Assembly: GCA_022779465.1 (NCBI GenBank)
Contig: JALFTB010000018.1
Span: forward strand, 30,913-94,912
Direction of reading: 5' to 3'
Origin: CAG-533 sp022779465
Lineage (GTDB): Bacteria; Bacillota_I; Bacilli_A; RF39; UBA660
DNA length: 64,000 bases
Shown here: one piece after another, positions 1-6,955 of the stretch
Layout: the number at the start of each line of letters is the position of its first letter
Numbering within the stretch: the stretch's first letter is position 1
Program-made: the position numbers and the translations under genes
The notes under the pieces: model-generated
Seen by the model: the letters and a program-made list of their open reading frames with translations, nothing else
What the model was told of the DNA's origin: nothing
The model's database searches: none

Positions 1-141
1 GAAAAACTTAATAATTTTACAGATACACCATCAGTGTATAATGCTTGTTTAAATAATATTAAAGAATATGTTGATGCTTATCATAAGTTAAAAGAAGAAC
101 AAAAAGGTTACTTGGTTAAGAAACAAAGTATAAAGAAATAG
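1..141 (+). CDS. C-terminal end of an unidentified protein (5' cut by window)
   Basis: An open frame runs from base 1 to a TAG at 139-141, giving the last 46 residues of a protein that begins outside the window. It is Lys/Asn-rich and looks alpha-helical (KLKEEQKGYLVKKQ near the end). The next gene starts 13 bases later with its own AG-rich ribosome site, so the two are probably cotranscribed. Too little is present to name a family. Confidence 0.6.
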   Translation, partial: EKLNNFTDTPSVYNACLNNIKEYVDAYHKLKEEQKGYLVKKQSIKK

Positions 142-154
142 AAAGGGTTATGTT

Positions 155-1582
155 ATGGATTATTTATTACATTTAATTGATGAAACTACATCTCATTATG
201 ATGATAAAGATAATGAATATATGCAAAATGATGTTAATTTAACTAATATAAAAAATGTTATTAAATTAGCCGATAGTGATCCTTTATATAAATATGAATT
301 TATAACTCTTTTAGGGGATGACTTTTTATCTTTAATGGTTGATCAAGTACAAGAGGAAAGTGAAAGAGAATCTTTTTTAGCATCATTATTGTATTTAAAG
401 AAATTAATGAAAATTAATAAAGAAATGGCAGATAAGATTACTTTAAATGATAATCAACAGGAAGAAATATTAAAATTACTTGAAATAATGAAGCAATATG
501 TAAATGAAAAGGAATACTCTAATTCTGAGCAGAGAAGTTTAAATGAAGTTTATAAAAAAAATATTCTTAAATTAAAACGTAAATTAGAAGAAAAAGAGGT
601 TCTTAATAAAACTGATTATGAATCAGTTGGATATTTGTTATCTAAAGAATCTGATGATAAATATAGTGAGTTAATGAGTGCAGTTAATAGATATAATTTA
701 ATACTTTTACAAGGTAATAATGTAAGTGTTAGTCAAGTAAATTATGTAGAACAAAATGATGATGATATTAACCATAATGATAGATTATTGAGTAAATTTG
801 ATGTTAATGTTGAAAAATTTAAGAAAGAATATCCAGTTTTCTTTTTAGAAAGTTACCAAGTAAATAATCGTAAGATGGATTTATTAGAAGATAATGGGAT
901 TGATATAAATGAAGTTTTAAAACATGCTCCTAAATTATTACTTAGTCCATATTATTTATTAGAAAAGAATATGACTATTATGAAGTCTTATGGATTTGAT
1001 TTATCTTGTGAGGAAGATAAGTCCAATTATGTTGTTTTGGGAACAGGTAATTTGGATTTAGCTTTAGATTATTTTATTGAACTTGGATATAATGATTTTA
1101 TTCATAAAGATGTAAAGAACTGTTTAAAAAATTTAAGAGCTTTAATAATTAAACGTATATATTATGCATATAAGAATAAAATAAATATTTGGAGAATTGA
1201 CGGTACAAATGTAGAAATGTTAAGTAATCGTGAAAAAAATAAGGATTATGATAAATTAATCAGAGAACAGGCTACCGCACTTGATGAAGAAACTATTGAT
1301 GTATTAATATCTAAATATCCGATATTAGAAGGTATAGATGCTTCTCATCGTGCTTATATATTTAAAGATAGTTATAATGCAGCGATTAAAAGAAAGACTG
1401 AACTTATTTTTGGAAATAAGATTATTTCTAGAATTAAGACTTATAGTTTATTTAAAGTATTAGTTGAAAATAATGTTAATGTTCAAGAAGCTTTGCTATA
1501 TGCTTTATCTTATAATACGATTTTAGATCAAAGTGAATATGATAATTTAAAATCTGTTGTTTATTTTAAGGAGGCTAGGTAA
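155..1582 (+). CDS. Unknown alpha-helical protein with mTERF-like repeats
   Basis: This 475-residue protein has no signal peptide or membrane segment and is predicted mostly helical and acidic. The C-terminal half (about residues 225-310) has a pattern recalling mTERF-type helical repeats: Leu-rich helices with a Gly-Ile/Phe-Asp turn (LLEDNGIDINEVLKHAPKLL, then MKSYGFDL). That resemblance is my pattern reading, not a confirmed family. The ATG at 155 follows GAAAGGG. The stop overlaps the start of the next gene (TAATG), so the two are translationally coupled, and the partial upstream gene is 13 bases away. No catalytic motif is visible; a nucleic-acid-binding or scaffold role is only a guess. 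Confidence 0.6.
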   Translation: MDYLLHLIDETTSHYDDKDNEYMQNDVNLTNIKNVIKLADSDPLYKYEFITLLGDDFLSLMVDQVQEESERESFLASLLYLKKLMKINKEMADKITLNDNQQEEILKLLEIMKQYVNEKEYSNSEQRSLNEVYKKNILKLKRKLEEKEVLNKTDYESVGYLLSKESDDKYSELMSAVNRYNLILLQGNNVSVSQVNYVEQNDDDINHNDRLLSKFDVNVEKFKKEYPVFFLESYQVNNRKMDLLEDNGIDINEVLKHAPKLLLSPYYLLEKNMTIMKSYGFDLSCEEDKSNYVVLGTGNLDLALDYFIELGYNDFIHKDVKNCLKNLRALIIKRIYYAYKNKINIWRIDGTNVEMLSNREKNKDYDKLIREQATALDEETIDVLISKYPILEGIDASHRAYIFKDSYNAAIKRKTELIFGNKIISRIKTYSLFKVLVENNVNVQEALLYALSYNTILDQSEYDNLKSVVYFKEAR

Positions 1583-1872
1583 TGGAATATTTAAAAGATT
1601 ATGTTTCATCTGAAGTGTATGAAAAGTTAATTAGTTTACTTAGTTTAGATGTGCAAAGTTCTTTATCTAAAAATAAAGATAATATTATAAAAATATTTAA
1701 ATATTTTAAGAGTATTGGTATTAATAAGTTTGATGATTTATTATTATTTAGATGTGATTTGTTGTTTGAAGATGTTGAATCTTTAAAAGATAAAATTAAT
1801 AAAATGGATACTTCTTTTGTGAGTTTTATTATACAAAATGATGTGGGAAACTTAATAAATTTGGGTATATAA
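1582..1872 (+). CDS. Small helical protein, one mTERF-like repeat
   Basis: This 96-residue cytosolic protein starts with an ATG overlapping the previous stop by one base and is preceded by AAGGAGG, a strong ribosome site. Residues 37-75 (YFKSIGINKFDDLLLFRCDL and the following helix) repeat the helix-turn pattern seen in the 475-residue protein upstream, so the pair may be related or partners. A longer opposite-strand frame (1599-1907) is its antisense shadow. No terminator is evident; the CIRCE promoter of the next gene begins 28 bases downstream. Confidence 0.55.
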   Translation: MEYLKDYVSSEVYEKLISLLSLDVQSSLSKNKDNIIKIFKYFKSIGINKFDDLLLFRCDLLFEDVESLKDKINKMDTSFVSFIIQNDVGNLINLGI

Positions 1873-1900
1873 TTTAAAATTTTACATAAAATAAAAATAA

Positions 1901-1927
1901 TTAGCACTTATACTTGACAAGTGCTAA
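1901..1927 (+). promoter_or_regulatory. CIRCE operator (HrcA binding site)
   Basis: TTAGCACTT, nine bases, AAGTGCTAA is a perfect 9-9-9 inverted repeat. It differs from the CIRCE consensus (TTAGCACTC-N9-GAGTGCTAA) only at the innermost pair. It covers the -35 hexamer of the hsp20 promoter, so HrcA binding would block transcription until heat stress. Confidence 0.93.
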
Positions 1928-1942
1928 TTAAAGTAGTATAAC
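1914..1942 (+). promoter_or_regulatory. hsp20 promoter
   Basis: A perfect TTGACA (1914-1919) lies inside the CIRCE element, with a 17-base spacer to TATAAC (1937-1942). A second TATAAT starts at 1943 but its spacing (23) is too long. Transcription would begin near 1949, leaving about 22 bases of leader before the ATG at 1971. Confidence 0.8.
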
Positions 1943-1970
1943 TATAATTGTGAAAGGAAGTGTGAGGATT

Positions 1971-2369
1971 ATGAATATAATCCCAAAAAGTTTTTTATTT
2001 GATGATGATTTCGACAATTTCTTCTTACCAGCAGTAAAAAGAAATAATGAAATGAAGTGTGATATTTATGAAAAGGATAATAAATATCATATTGAAATGG
2101 ATGTACCTGGTTATGATAAGAAAGATATTAACATTGAAGTAAAAGATGGATACCTTACTGTAAGTGCTTCAAAAGAGCAAGAAGAAAAAGATGAAAAGAA
2201 AAATTATATTAGAAGAGAAAGAGTTTATGGATCATTTAGTAGATCATTTGCTTTAGGTGATGTTGATATTGAAAATATTGATGCTAAATTTGATAAAGGT
2301 TTACTAACCATTATTATTCCTAAACAAGAAGTTGTCGAAAATAAGAAAAAAATTGAAATTAAAGGATAA
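1971..2369 (+). CDS. Small heat-shock protein, Hsp20/alpha-crystallin family
   Basis: This ATP-independent holdase chaperone binds unfolding proteins and hands them to DnaK/ClpB. The protein has 132 residues. A short N-terminal arm is followed by an alpha-crystallin domain (about 35-125) with the family's YHIEMDVPGYDKKDINIEV segment, the GSFSRSFALG strand and the A-x-F-x-x-GLL(T)I signature near residue 110. I start it at ATG 1971; the open frame extends back to a GTG at 1950, but that sits at the predicted transcription start and lacks a ribosome site. It is monocistronic between the CIRCE promoter and a strong terminator. Confidence 0.93.
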   Translation: MNIIPKSFLFDDDFDNFFLPAVKRNNEMKCDIYEKDNKYHIEMDVPGYDKKDINIEVKDGYLTVSASKEQEEKDEKKNYIRRERVYGSFSRSFALGDVDIENIDAKFDKGLLTIIIPKQEVVENKKKIEIKG

Positions 2370-2397
2370 GACTAATGACTATTCATTAGTCTTTTTT
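2370..2397 (+). terminator. Rho-independent terminator of hsp20
   Basis: A 9-bp stem GACTAATGA/TCATTAGTC with a 4-base loop is followed by six T. It begins at the base after the hsp20 stop. Confidence 0.9.
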
Positions 2398-2398
2398 G

Positions 2399-2427
2399 TT
2401 GAACTTAATGATTAGATGTGTTAAAAT
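2399..2427 (+). promoter_or_regulatory. tRNA-Glu promoter (predicted)
   Basis: TTGAAC, a 17-base spacer and TAAAAT lie just after the hsp20 terminator, about 20 bases upstream of the tRNA. Confidence 0.55.
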
Positions 2428-2446
2428 TACAATTGTTAAATTGATT

Positions 2447-2522
2447 GGCCCATTGGTGAAATGGTTAACACATAACCCTCTCAAGGTTACATTCATGAGT
2501 TCGAACCTCATATGGGTCACCA
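2447..2522 (+). tRNA. tRNA-Glu (anticodon CTC)
   Basis: A full 76-base cloverleaf with an encoded CCA. The acceptor stem GGCCCAT pairs with ATGGGTC, with one G-T pair. The D-arm is GTG/CAC. The anticodon stem TAACC/GGTTA encloses loop CTCTCAA, giving anticodon CTC (reads GAG). A 5-base variable loop and T-arm ATGAG-TTCGAAC-CTCAT follow. The body matches bacterial tRNA-Glu, which normally carries TTC. A glutamyl-tRNA synthetase gene follows one gene downstream. Confidence 0.95.
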
Positions 2523-2532
2523 ATATGTTTAT

Positions 2533-2558
2533 AAATCCCTGTAAACAGGGATTTTTTT
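2533..2558 (+). terminator. Terminator after tRNA-Glu
   Basis: Stem AAATCCCTG/CAGGGATTT with loop TAAA, then a T run. It lies 10 bases past the tRNA CCA end. Confidence 0.9.
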
Positions 2559-2572
2559 GTTAATTAGATATC

Positions 2573-2601
2573 TTGAAAATAGATATTAAGTATAATATAA
2601 T
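2573..2601 (+). promoter_or_regulatory. Promoter of the 2644 gene-gltX operon
   Basis: TTGAAA, a 17-base spacer and a perfect TATAAT (2596-2601) lie 42 bases before the ATG at 2644. An earlier TATAAT at 2591 is too close to the -35. Confidence 0.75.
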
Positions 2602-2643
2602 AAGTTTGTCTTAAGTGTTTATGCATTTAGATAAGAGGAAAAA

Positions 2644-3495
2644 ATGGAAAATATTAGATTATTATTAATAAGAATTTCAGAAAGATTATTTAAATCTTTT
2701 TCGTTATTTGGTGGAGTTAAGAATGTTAGTGATTTAACTGATAGAATTAAGGAAGCACCTAAAGAAGAATTATATCGTATAGCTGTTTATATGTTAGATT
2801 TCGCAGTTACTAATAATAAATTTTATTCTTGTAAGGACTTCTTTAATGTTTTATATGATGAAACGGTTAGAATGCTTAGTGAAAGCGAACAGTATAATGA
2901 ATATTTTGTAAGTAGTATTCTTGGATATTTTAAACAAATGAATTATCCAGTGTATTTAGATGGTTCGATGAATACTAAAGATATTAGTAAAGGTTTATGT
3001 TCTAATAAAATTAAAGTTATGATTCCTGAAGAACTAACTGAAAATGTTTTAGTTGTTATGTATGGTAAAGGTGCTAGTATTTACGAATGTGGGACACCAG
3101 TATCAATAAGTGATAATATTATTTTTGATGATTTTGATGCTTTACTTTATTTTGGAAATGGTTTTGAAATGGATATTTCTTATTATAATAAAGATAATAG
3201 TGGTAATTTGGTTACTAGAAAATATTTTAAAGATGAAAATGGCCAAATGGTTATAAATCATGATGTTTTTAATGAGGTTAGACAATCACTTTGTTATAGT
3301 TCGGTTAGTGGAACTAATATGTTTATTGAAACTCCTGAGTTAGAATATGTTAGAGCTAGTAAAGGTGGAACGGACTATGATTTTGTTAGAATGATGCGAA
3401 TAAAAGATAAGGTAAATAGGAAGAAAATAGCTGCTATTAGAAGTTTTGAAGATAATAGTACAGTAAAGAAGGAGGATAAGACATATGGACTATAA
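2644..3495 (+). CDS. Unknown protein cotranscribed with gltX
   Basis: A 283-residue soluble protein with no signal peptide, membrane segment or motif I recognise. The N-terminal third is helical and the centre (about 110-190) looks alpha/beta. It is preceded by AAGAGGAA and overlaps gltX by 11 bases, with the gltX ribosome site (AAGGAGG) inside its last codons, so the two are coupled. A link to glutamyl-tRNA supply is possible from position only. Confidence 0.65.
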   Translation: MENIRLLLIRISERLFKSFSLFGGVKNVSDLTDRIKEAPKEELYRIAVYMLDFAVTNNKFYSCKDFFNVLYDETVRMLSESEQYNEYFVSSILGYFKQMNYPVYLDGSMNTKDISKGLCSNKIKVMIPEELTENVLVVMYGKGASIYECGTPVSISDNIIFDDFDALLYFGNGFEMDISYYNKDNSGNLVTRKYFKDENGQMVINHDVFNEVRQSLCYSSVSGTNMFIETPELEYVRASKGGTDYDFVRMMRIKDKVNRKKIAAIRSFEDNSTVKKEDKTYGL

Positions 3496-5119
3496 AAAAT
3501 TAGCGGATTTATTATATCCAAATGTAACTGAAACAATAGGGGATTTAGAAAAGAAATATCCAGAAAGAACTTTGCCTGCAAGTGCTGAAGTGTGTAGATT
3601 TGCACCATCTCCAACTGGTAGAATGCATATGGGTAATTTATTTGCTTCTTTTATTCCAGAAGTTATTGCTCATCAAACTAATGGAGTATTTATTTTAAGA
3701 ATAGAAGATACTGATGAAAAAAGAGCAATTGAAAATGGAGTTCAACTTATTTTAGATGATTTAAAAGCTTATAATTATATAGTAGATGAAGATCCTATTC
3801 AAGGTGGGGCATATGGTCCTTATGTACAAACTCAAAGAGCTGATATTTATCATATTGTAGCTAAGTATTTAGTTTCAATTGGAAGAGCTTATCCTTGCTT
3901 TTGTTCAGAAGAAGATTTAGCTTCTATGAGAGAAAAACAAGAGCATAGAAAAGACAGAATAGGATATTATGGCAGTTATGCTAAATGTCGTAATTTATCT
4001 TATGAAGAAGTTAAAGCTCATATAGATAATGGAGATAAATGGGTTTTAAGATTAAAATCTATGGGTAACTTTAATAAGAAGTTTGTATTTAAAGATTTAG
4101 TTAAGGGAACAATAGAGTTACCAGAAAATGATATGGATCAAGTTATTGTTAAATCTGATGGTATTCCTCCATATGCATTTGCTCATGTTTGTGATGATCA
4201 TTTTATGAGAGTAACTACTGTTACAAGAGATGATTCTTATATTTCTTCTGTTCCTTATCATTTAGAATTATGGAATGCTTGTGGATTTAAAGCACCTAAA
4301 TTTGCTCATTTATTACCATTAAATAAAAAAGATGGAGATACAATTAGAAAGATAAGTAAGAGAAAAGATCCGGAAGCAGCAGTAGCGTTCTATCATGAAA
4401 GAGGAATTCCGGTTGAAGCAATAAAATTATATTTTGCAACTGTAATGAATTCAAATTTTGAAGGTTGGTTCTTACAAAACCAAGATAAAAGTTATAGAGA
4501 ATTTACTTTTGCTTTTAATAAAATGAGTACAAGTGGTTCATTATTTGATTTAGAAAAGTTAATTAATATTTCTAAAAATTATTTAAGTAAACTAAAAGCT
4601 AGTGAAGTGTTTAATGGTTTAGATGAATGGTCAAAAGATTTTGATCCTGAATTCAACGATTTAATTAATCAATATAAAGAATACACAATTAGTGTTTTAA
4701 ATATTGAAAGAGAACAAAAGAAGCCAAGAAAAGATTTTGCTGCTTATAATGAAATAAAGGGTCAAATATGGTATATGTTTGATGAATTATTTACAGATGT
4801 TAATTATGAGTTTGGAGAAAATGATTTGAATTCTGTTAAAGAAATCATTAATAAATATAAAGAAATGTTTGATATTAATGATGATAAGGAAACTTGGTTT
4901 AATAAAATTAAGGATTTATCTGAAGAATTAGGATATGCTTCTGATATGAAAGCATATAAAGAGAATCCTGATAATTATAAAGGTAGTGTAGCTGATGTAT
5001 CTAATATTATTAGAGTATCTTTAACTACTAAAACTACTACTCCGGATTTATATGAAATAATGAAACTTTTAGGTAAAGAAAGAATTTTAAAACGTTTTGA
5101 AAATATAGCAAATATGTAA
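3485..5119 (+). CDS. gltX: Glutamate--tRNA ligase
   Basis: Class I aminoacyl-tRNA synthetase charging tRNA-Glu with glutamate. The 544-residue protein has the HIGH-type site in RFAPSPTGRMHMGN (about residues 38-51), the FILRIEDTDEKRA segment that follows, and a KMSKS equivalent KISKR near residue 298, followed by a helical anticodon-binding region. It is somewhat longer than common bacterial GluRS, with about 37 residues before the catalytic motif. The zone around CDDHFMRVTTVTRDDSYISS is divergent from the usual DDHLMGITHVIRG, so it belongs to a variant branch; whether it is discriminating cannot be told. A tRNA-Glu gene lies just upstream, on a separate transcript. Confidence 0.9.
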   Translation: MDYKKLADLLYPNVTETIGDLEKKYPERTLPASAEVCRFAPSPTGRMHMGNLFASFIPEVIAHQTNGVFILRIEDTDEKRAIENGVQLILDDLKAYNYIVDEDPIQGGAYGPYVQTQRADIYHIVAKYLVSIGRAYPCFCSEEDLASMREKQEHRKDRIGYYGSYAKCRNLSYEEVKAHIDNGDKWVLRLKSMGNFNKKFVFKDLVKGTIELPENDMDQVIVKSDGIPPYAFAHVCDDHFMRVTTVTRDDSYISSVPYHLELWNACGFKAPKFAHLLPLNKKDGDTIRKISKRKDPEAAVAFYHERGIPVEAIKLYFATVMNSNFEGWFLQNQDKSYREFTFAFNKMSTSGSLFDLEKLINISKNYLSKLKASEVFNGLDEWSKDFDPEFNDLINQYKEYTISVLNIEREQKKPRKDFAAYNEIKGQIWYMFDELFTDVNYEFGENDLNSVKEIINKYKEMFDINDDKETWFNKIKDLSEELGYASDMKAYKENPDNYKGSVADVSNIIRVSLTTKTTTPDLYEIMKLLGKERILKRFENIANM

Positions 5120-5136
5120 AGTATTTGCTTTTTTTT
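5108..5136 (+). terminator. gltX terminator
   Basis: GCAAATA/TATTTGC stem with a 7-base loop, then eight T. The left arm lies in the last gltX codons, so stop codon and terminator overlap. Confidence 0.85.
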
Positions 5137-5153
5137 GCGTTTTGTGGTATAGT
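5125..5153 (+). promoter_or_regulatory. Promoter of the sigma-factor gene
   Basis: TTGCTT, 17 bases, then TATAGT preceded by TG one base upstream (extended -10). The -35 sits inside the gltX terminator tail, so the two signals are interleaved. Confidence 0.55.
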
Positions 5154-5183
5154 AACACGCAATAAAAAAGGGGGGGTTGAATA

Positions 5184-5831
5184 ATGTCAAGAGTGAATAC
5201 TTTGTCTTCAGCCAAAAATAGAGAATTATTTACAAAACTTAAAAACGGTGATACCAGTGTAAGAGAAACTATTATAAAAGGAAATATTAATCTTGTTTAT
5301 TATACTTTTTCTAGATATTTTAAAAATCTTGAAGTAAAAGAATATGAAGATTTGGGATTAATCGGTTTAATTAAAGCTGTGGACAGCTATGATGTCGAAA
5401 AAAATGCTGATTTTGCAACTTTTTCCATTATTTGTATTAAAAATGAAATTTTAGGTGAATTAAAAAAAATTAGTAAAACTAAAGGAGATGTTAGTTTATA
5501 CGATGGTATACCATGGTTAATTGAAGATGATGAAGATATGCAACTTATTAATTGTATACCTGATTCAAAAGATTTGATAGATGATTTTATCTCTTCAGTA
5601 TCTTATGAGAAAATTACTAGTGAATTATTTGCAACTCTAACTGATAAAGAAAAGGAACTTTTAAAATTATTTTTTGGATTTTATGAAAAAAAGTATACTC
5701 AGAAAGAAATCGCAAGTATTTATGGCGTACATCAATCGCAAATTAGTAGAACAATTACTAGAATTTGTTATAAATTAAAAGAAGTGGCATTAAGTAACTG
5801 CCCTGAAATTAAAAATGACTTTGAAATATAA
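5184..5831 (+). CDS. Sigma-70 family RNA polymerase sigma factor (sporulation/general-stress type)
   Basis: This 215-residue alternative sigma factor has region 2 at about residues 30-95, including the core-binding and -10 recognition helix (EDLGLIGLIKAVDSYD, then FATFSIICIKNEIL). Region 4 at about 152-203 carries a clear helix-turn-helix (YTQKEIASIYGVHQSQISRT). Region 3 is short. Size and layout resemble SigE/SigK/SigF-type or SigB-type factors. There is no obvious pro-sequence. The ATG follows a G-rich ribosome site. It is a single-gene transcript, so its target regulon cannot be read from context. Confidence 0.85.
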   Translation: MSRVNTLSSAKNRELFTKLKNGDTSVRETIIKGNINLVYYTFSRYFKNLEVKEYEDLGLIGLIKAVDSYDVEKNADFATFSIICIKNEILGELKKISKTKGDVSLYDGIPWLIEDDEDMQLINCIPDSKDLIDDFISSVSYEKITSELFATLTDKEKELLKLFFGFYEKKYTQKEIASIYGVHQSQISRTITRICYKLKEVALSNCPEIKNDFEI

Positions 5832-5844
5832 GTCATTTTTGCTT
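5811..5844 (+). terminator. Terminator of the sigma-factor gene
   Basis: AAAAATGACT/AGTCATTTTT is a perfect 10-bp stem spanning the stop codon, ending in a T-rich tail. It could work in both directions. Confidence 0.8.
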
Positions 5845-5861
5845 TATTTAGTAGTTTTTTA

Positions 5862-5890
5862 TTGACTTTTAAGGTGGTTTCACATATAAT
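5862..5890 (+). promoter_or_regulatory. Ribosomal-protein operon promoter (rplM-rpsI)
   Basis: TTGACT, 17 bases and a perfect TATAAT. It leaves an untranslated leader of about 75 bases before rplM, long enough for an r-protein leader structure, though I cannot match it to a known L13 leader by eye. Confidence 0.8.
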
Positions 5891-5972
5891 TCATATTGGT
5901 ACATTTTTATTTGTTCGAATCTGGATGAAATGGGTAATCGGAAGGAAGAGAATAAAATGAAAGGATTTATTT

Positions 5973-6404
5973 ATGAAAACATTTATGCAAACAAAAGAAA
6001 CTGTTGATCGTAAGTGGTATGTAATTGATGCTGAAAATTTACCTTTAGGACGTGTAGCTACTAAAGCTGCAACTGTTTTAAGAGGAAAACATAAAGCAAC
6101 TTTTACACCTCATATTGATTGTGGAGATTATGTTATTATCATTAATGCTGATAAAGTTAAATTAACTGGAAACAAAGTAAATGATAAAATGTATTATAAT
6201 CATTCTGGATTCCCAGGAGGATTAAGAGAACGTAACGCTAAGACTATGTTAGAAAAGTACCCTGAAGAAATGGTAGAAAGAGCTATTAAAGGAATGTTAC
6301 CTAATGGACCTTTAGGAAGACAAATGTATAGAAAATTATTTGTTTATGCTGGTAGCGAACATAACCATGCAGCTCAAAAACCAACAGAGTTAAAGATTGA
6401 TTAG
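5973..6404 (+). CDS. rplM: 50S ribosomal protein L13
   Basis: Assembly protein of the large ribosomal subunit, 143 residues, the family's normal length. It has the family landmarks WYVIDAENLPLGRVAT, the LRGKHKATFTPHIDCGDYV segment, and GMLPNGPLGRQMYRKLFVY. ATG 5973 is chosen because AAAGGA lies 8 bases upstream; an earlier ATG near 5957 is out of frame. It is followed 11 bases later by rpsI, the standard pair. Confidence 0.98.
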   Translation: MKTFMQTKETVDRKWYVIDAENLPLGRVATKAATVLRGKHKATFTPHIDCGDYVIIINADKVKLTGNKVNDKMYYNHSGFPGGLRERNAKTMLEKYPEEMVERAIKGMLPNGPLGRQMYRKLFVYAGSEHNHAAQKPTELKID

Positions 6405-6415
6405 GAGGATAACTA

Positions 6416-6832
6416 ATGAAGAAAACTGAAATTACTGCTACTGGTAGAAGAAAACGTTCTGTTGCTCAAATCAGAATGGTTACTGGTAAAGGAAAAATTA
6501 CTGTTAATGGAAAAGATGTAAATGAATACATGCCATTTCCTACATTAGTAATGGATTTAAAACAACCTTTAGTTTTAACTAATAATGAAAATACTTTTGA
6601 TATTACTGTTAAAGTTAATGGTGGTGGATTCTCAGGTCAAGCTGGTGCTATCAGATTAGCTATTGCTAAAGCTTTAGTTGAATATGATGCTGGTACTGAT
6701 CAAACTAGAGATGATGCTTATCATAAAGTATTAAAAGTAAATGGATTTTTAACTCGTGATCCACGTGTTAAAGAACGTAAAAAATATGGTCTTAAAAAAG
6801 CTCGTAGAGCACCACAATTCTCAAAACGTTAA
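6416..6832 (+). CDS. rpsI: 30S ribosomal protein S9
   Basis: Small-subunit protein whose C-terminal tail reaches the P-site tRNA. It has 138 residues, with the N-terminal TGRRKRSVAQIRM, the GGGFSGQAGAIRLAIAKAL core and the invariant KKARRAPQFSKR end. AGGAGGA precedes the ATG. It is the second gene of the rplM-rpsI operon and is followed by a strong terminator. Confidence 0.98.
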   Translation: MKKTEITATGRRKRSVAQIRMVTGKGKITVNGKDVNEYMPFPTLVMDLKQPLVLTNNENTFDITVKVNGGGFSGQAGAIRLAIAKALVEYDAGTDQTRDDAYHKVLKVNGFLTRDPRVKERKKYGLKKARRAPQFSKR

Positions 6833-6849
6833 TTTTTTCAAATGTTGCC

Positions 6850-6884
6850 AATCCCAAAAGATATTCTTTTGGGATTTCTTTTGT
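6850..6884 (+). terminator. Terminator of rplM-rpsI
   Basis: A 12-bp stem AATCCCAAAAGA/TCTTTTGGGATT followed by a T-rich tail. Confidence 0.9.
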
Positions 6885-6955
6885 TTATAAGACAATTTTT
6901 TTACTTGCTTTATATAGTTAAATAATGTAAACTATTCTATGATTTGGAGGTCTAT

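Noticed and set aside
1599..1907. Minus-strand 102-residue frame
   Set aside because: Antisense shadow of the 96-residue gene; Phe/Ile/Leu-rich, as expected from reversed AT-rich coding.
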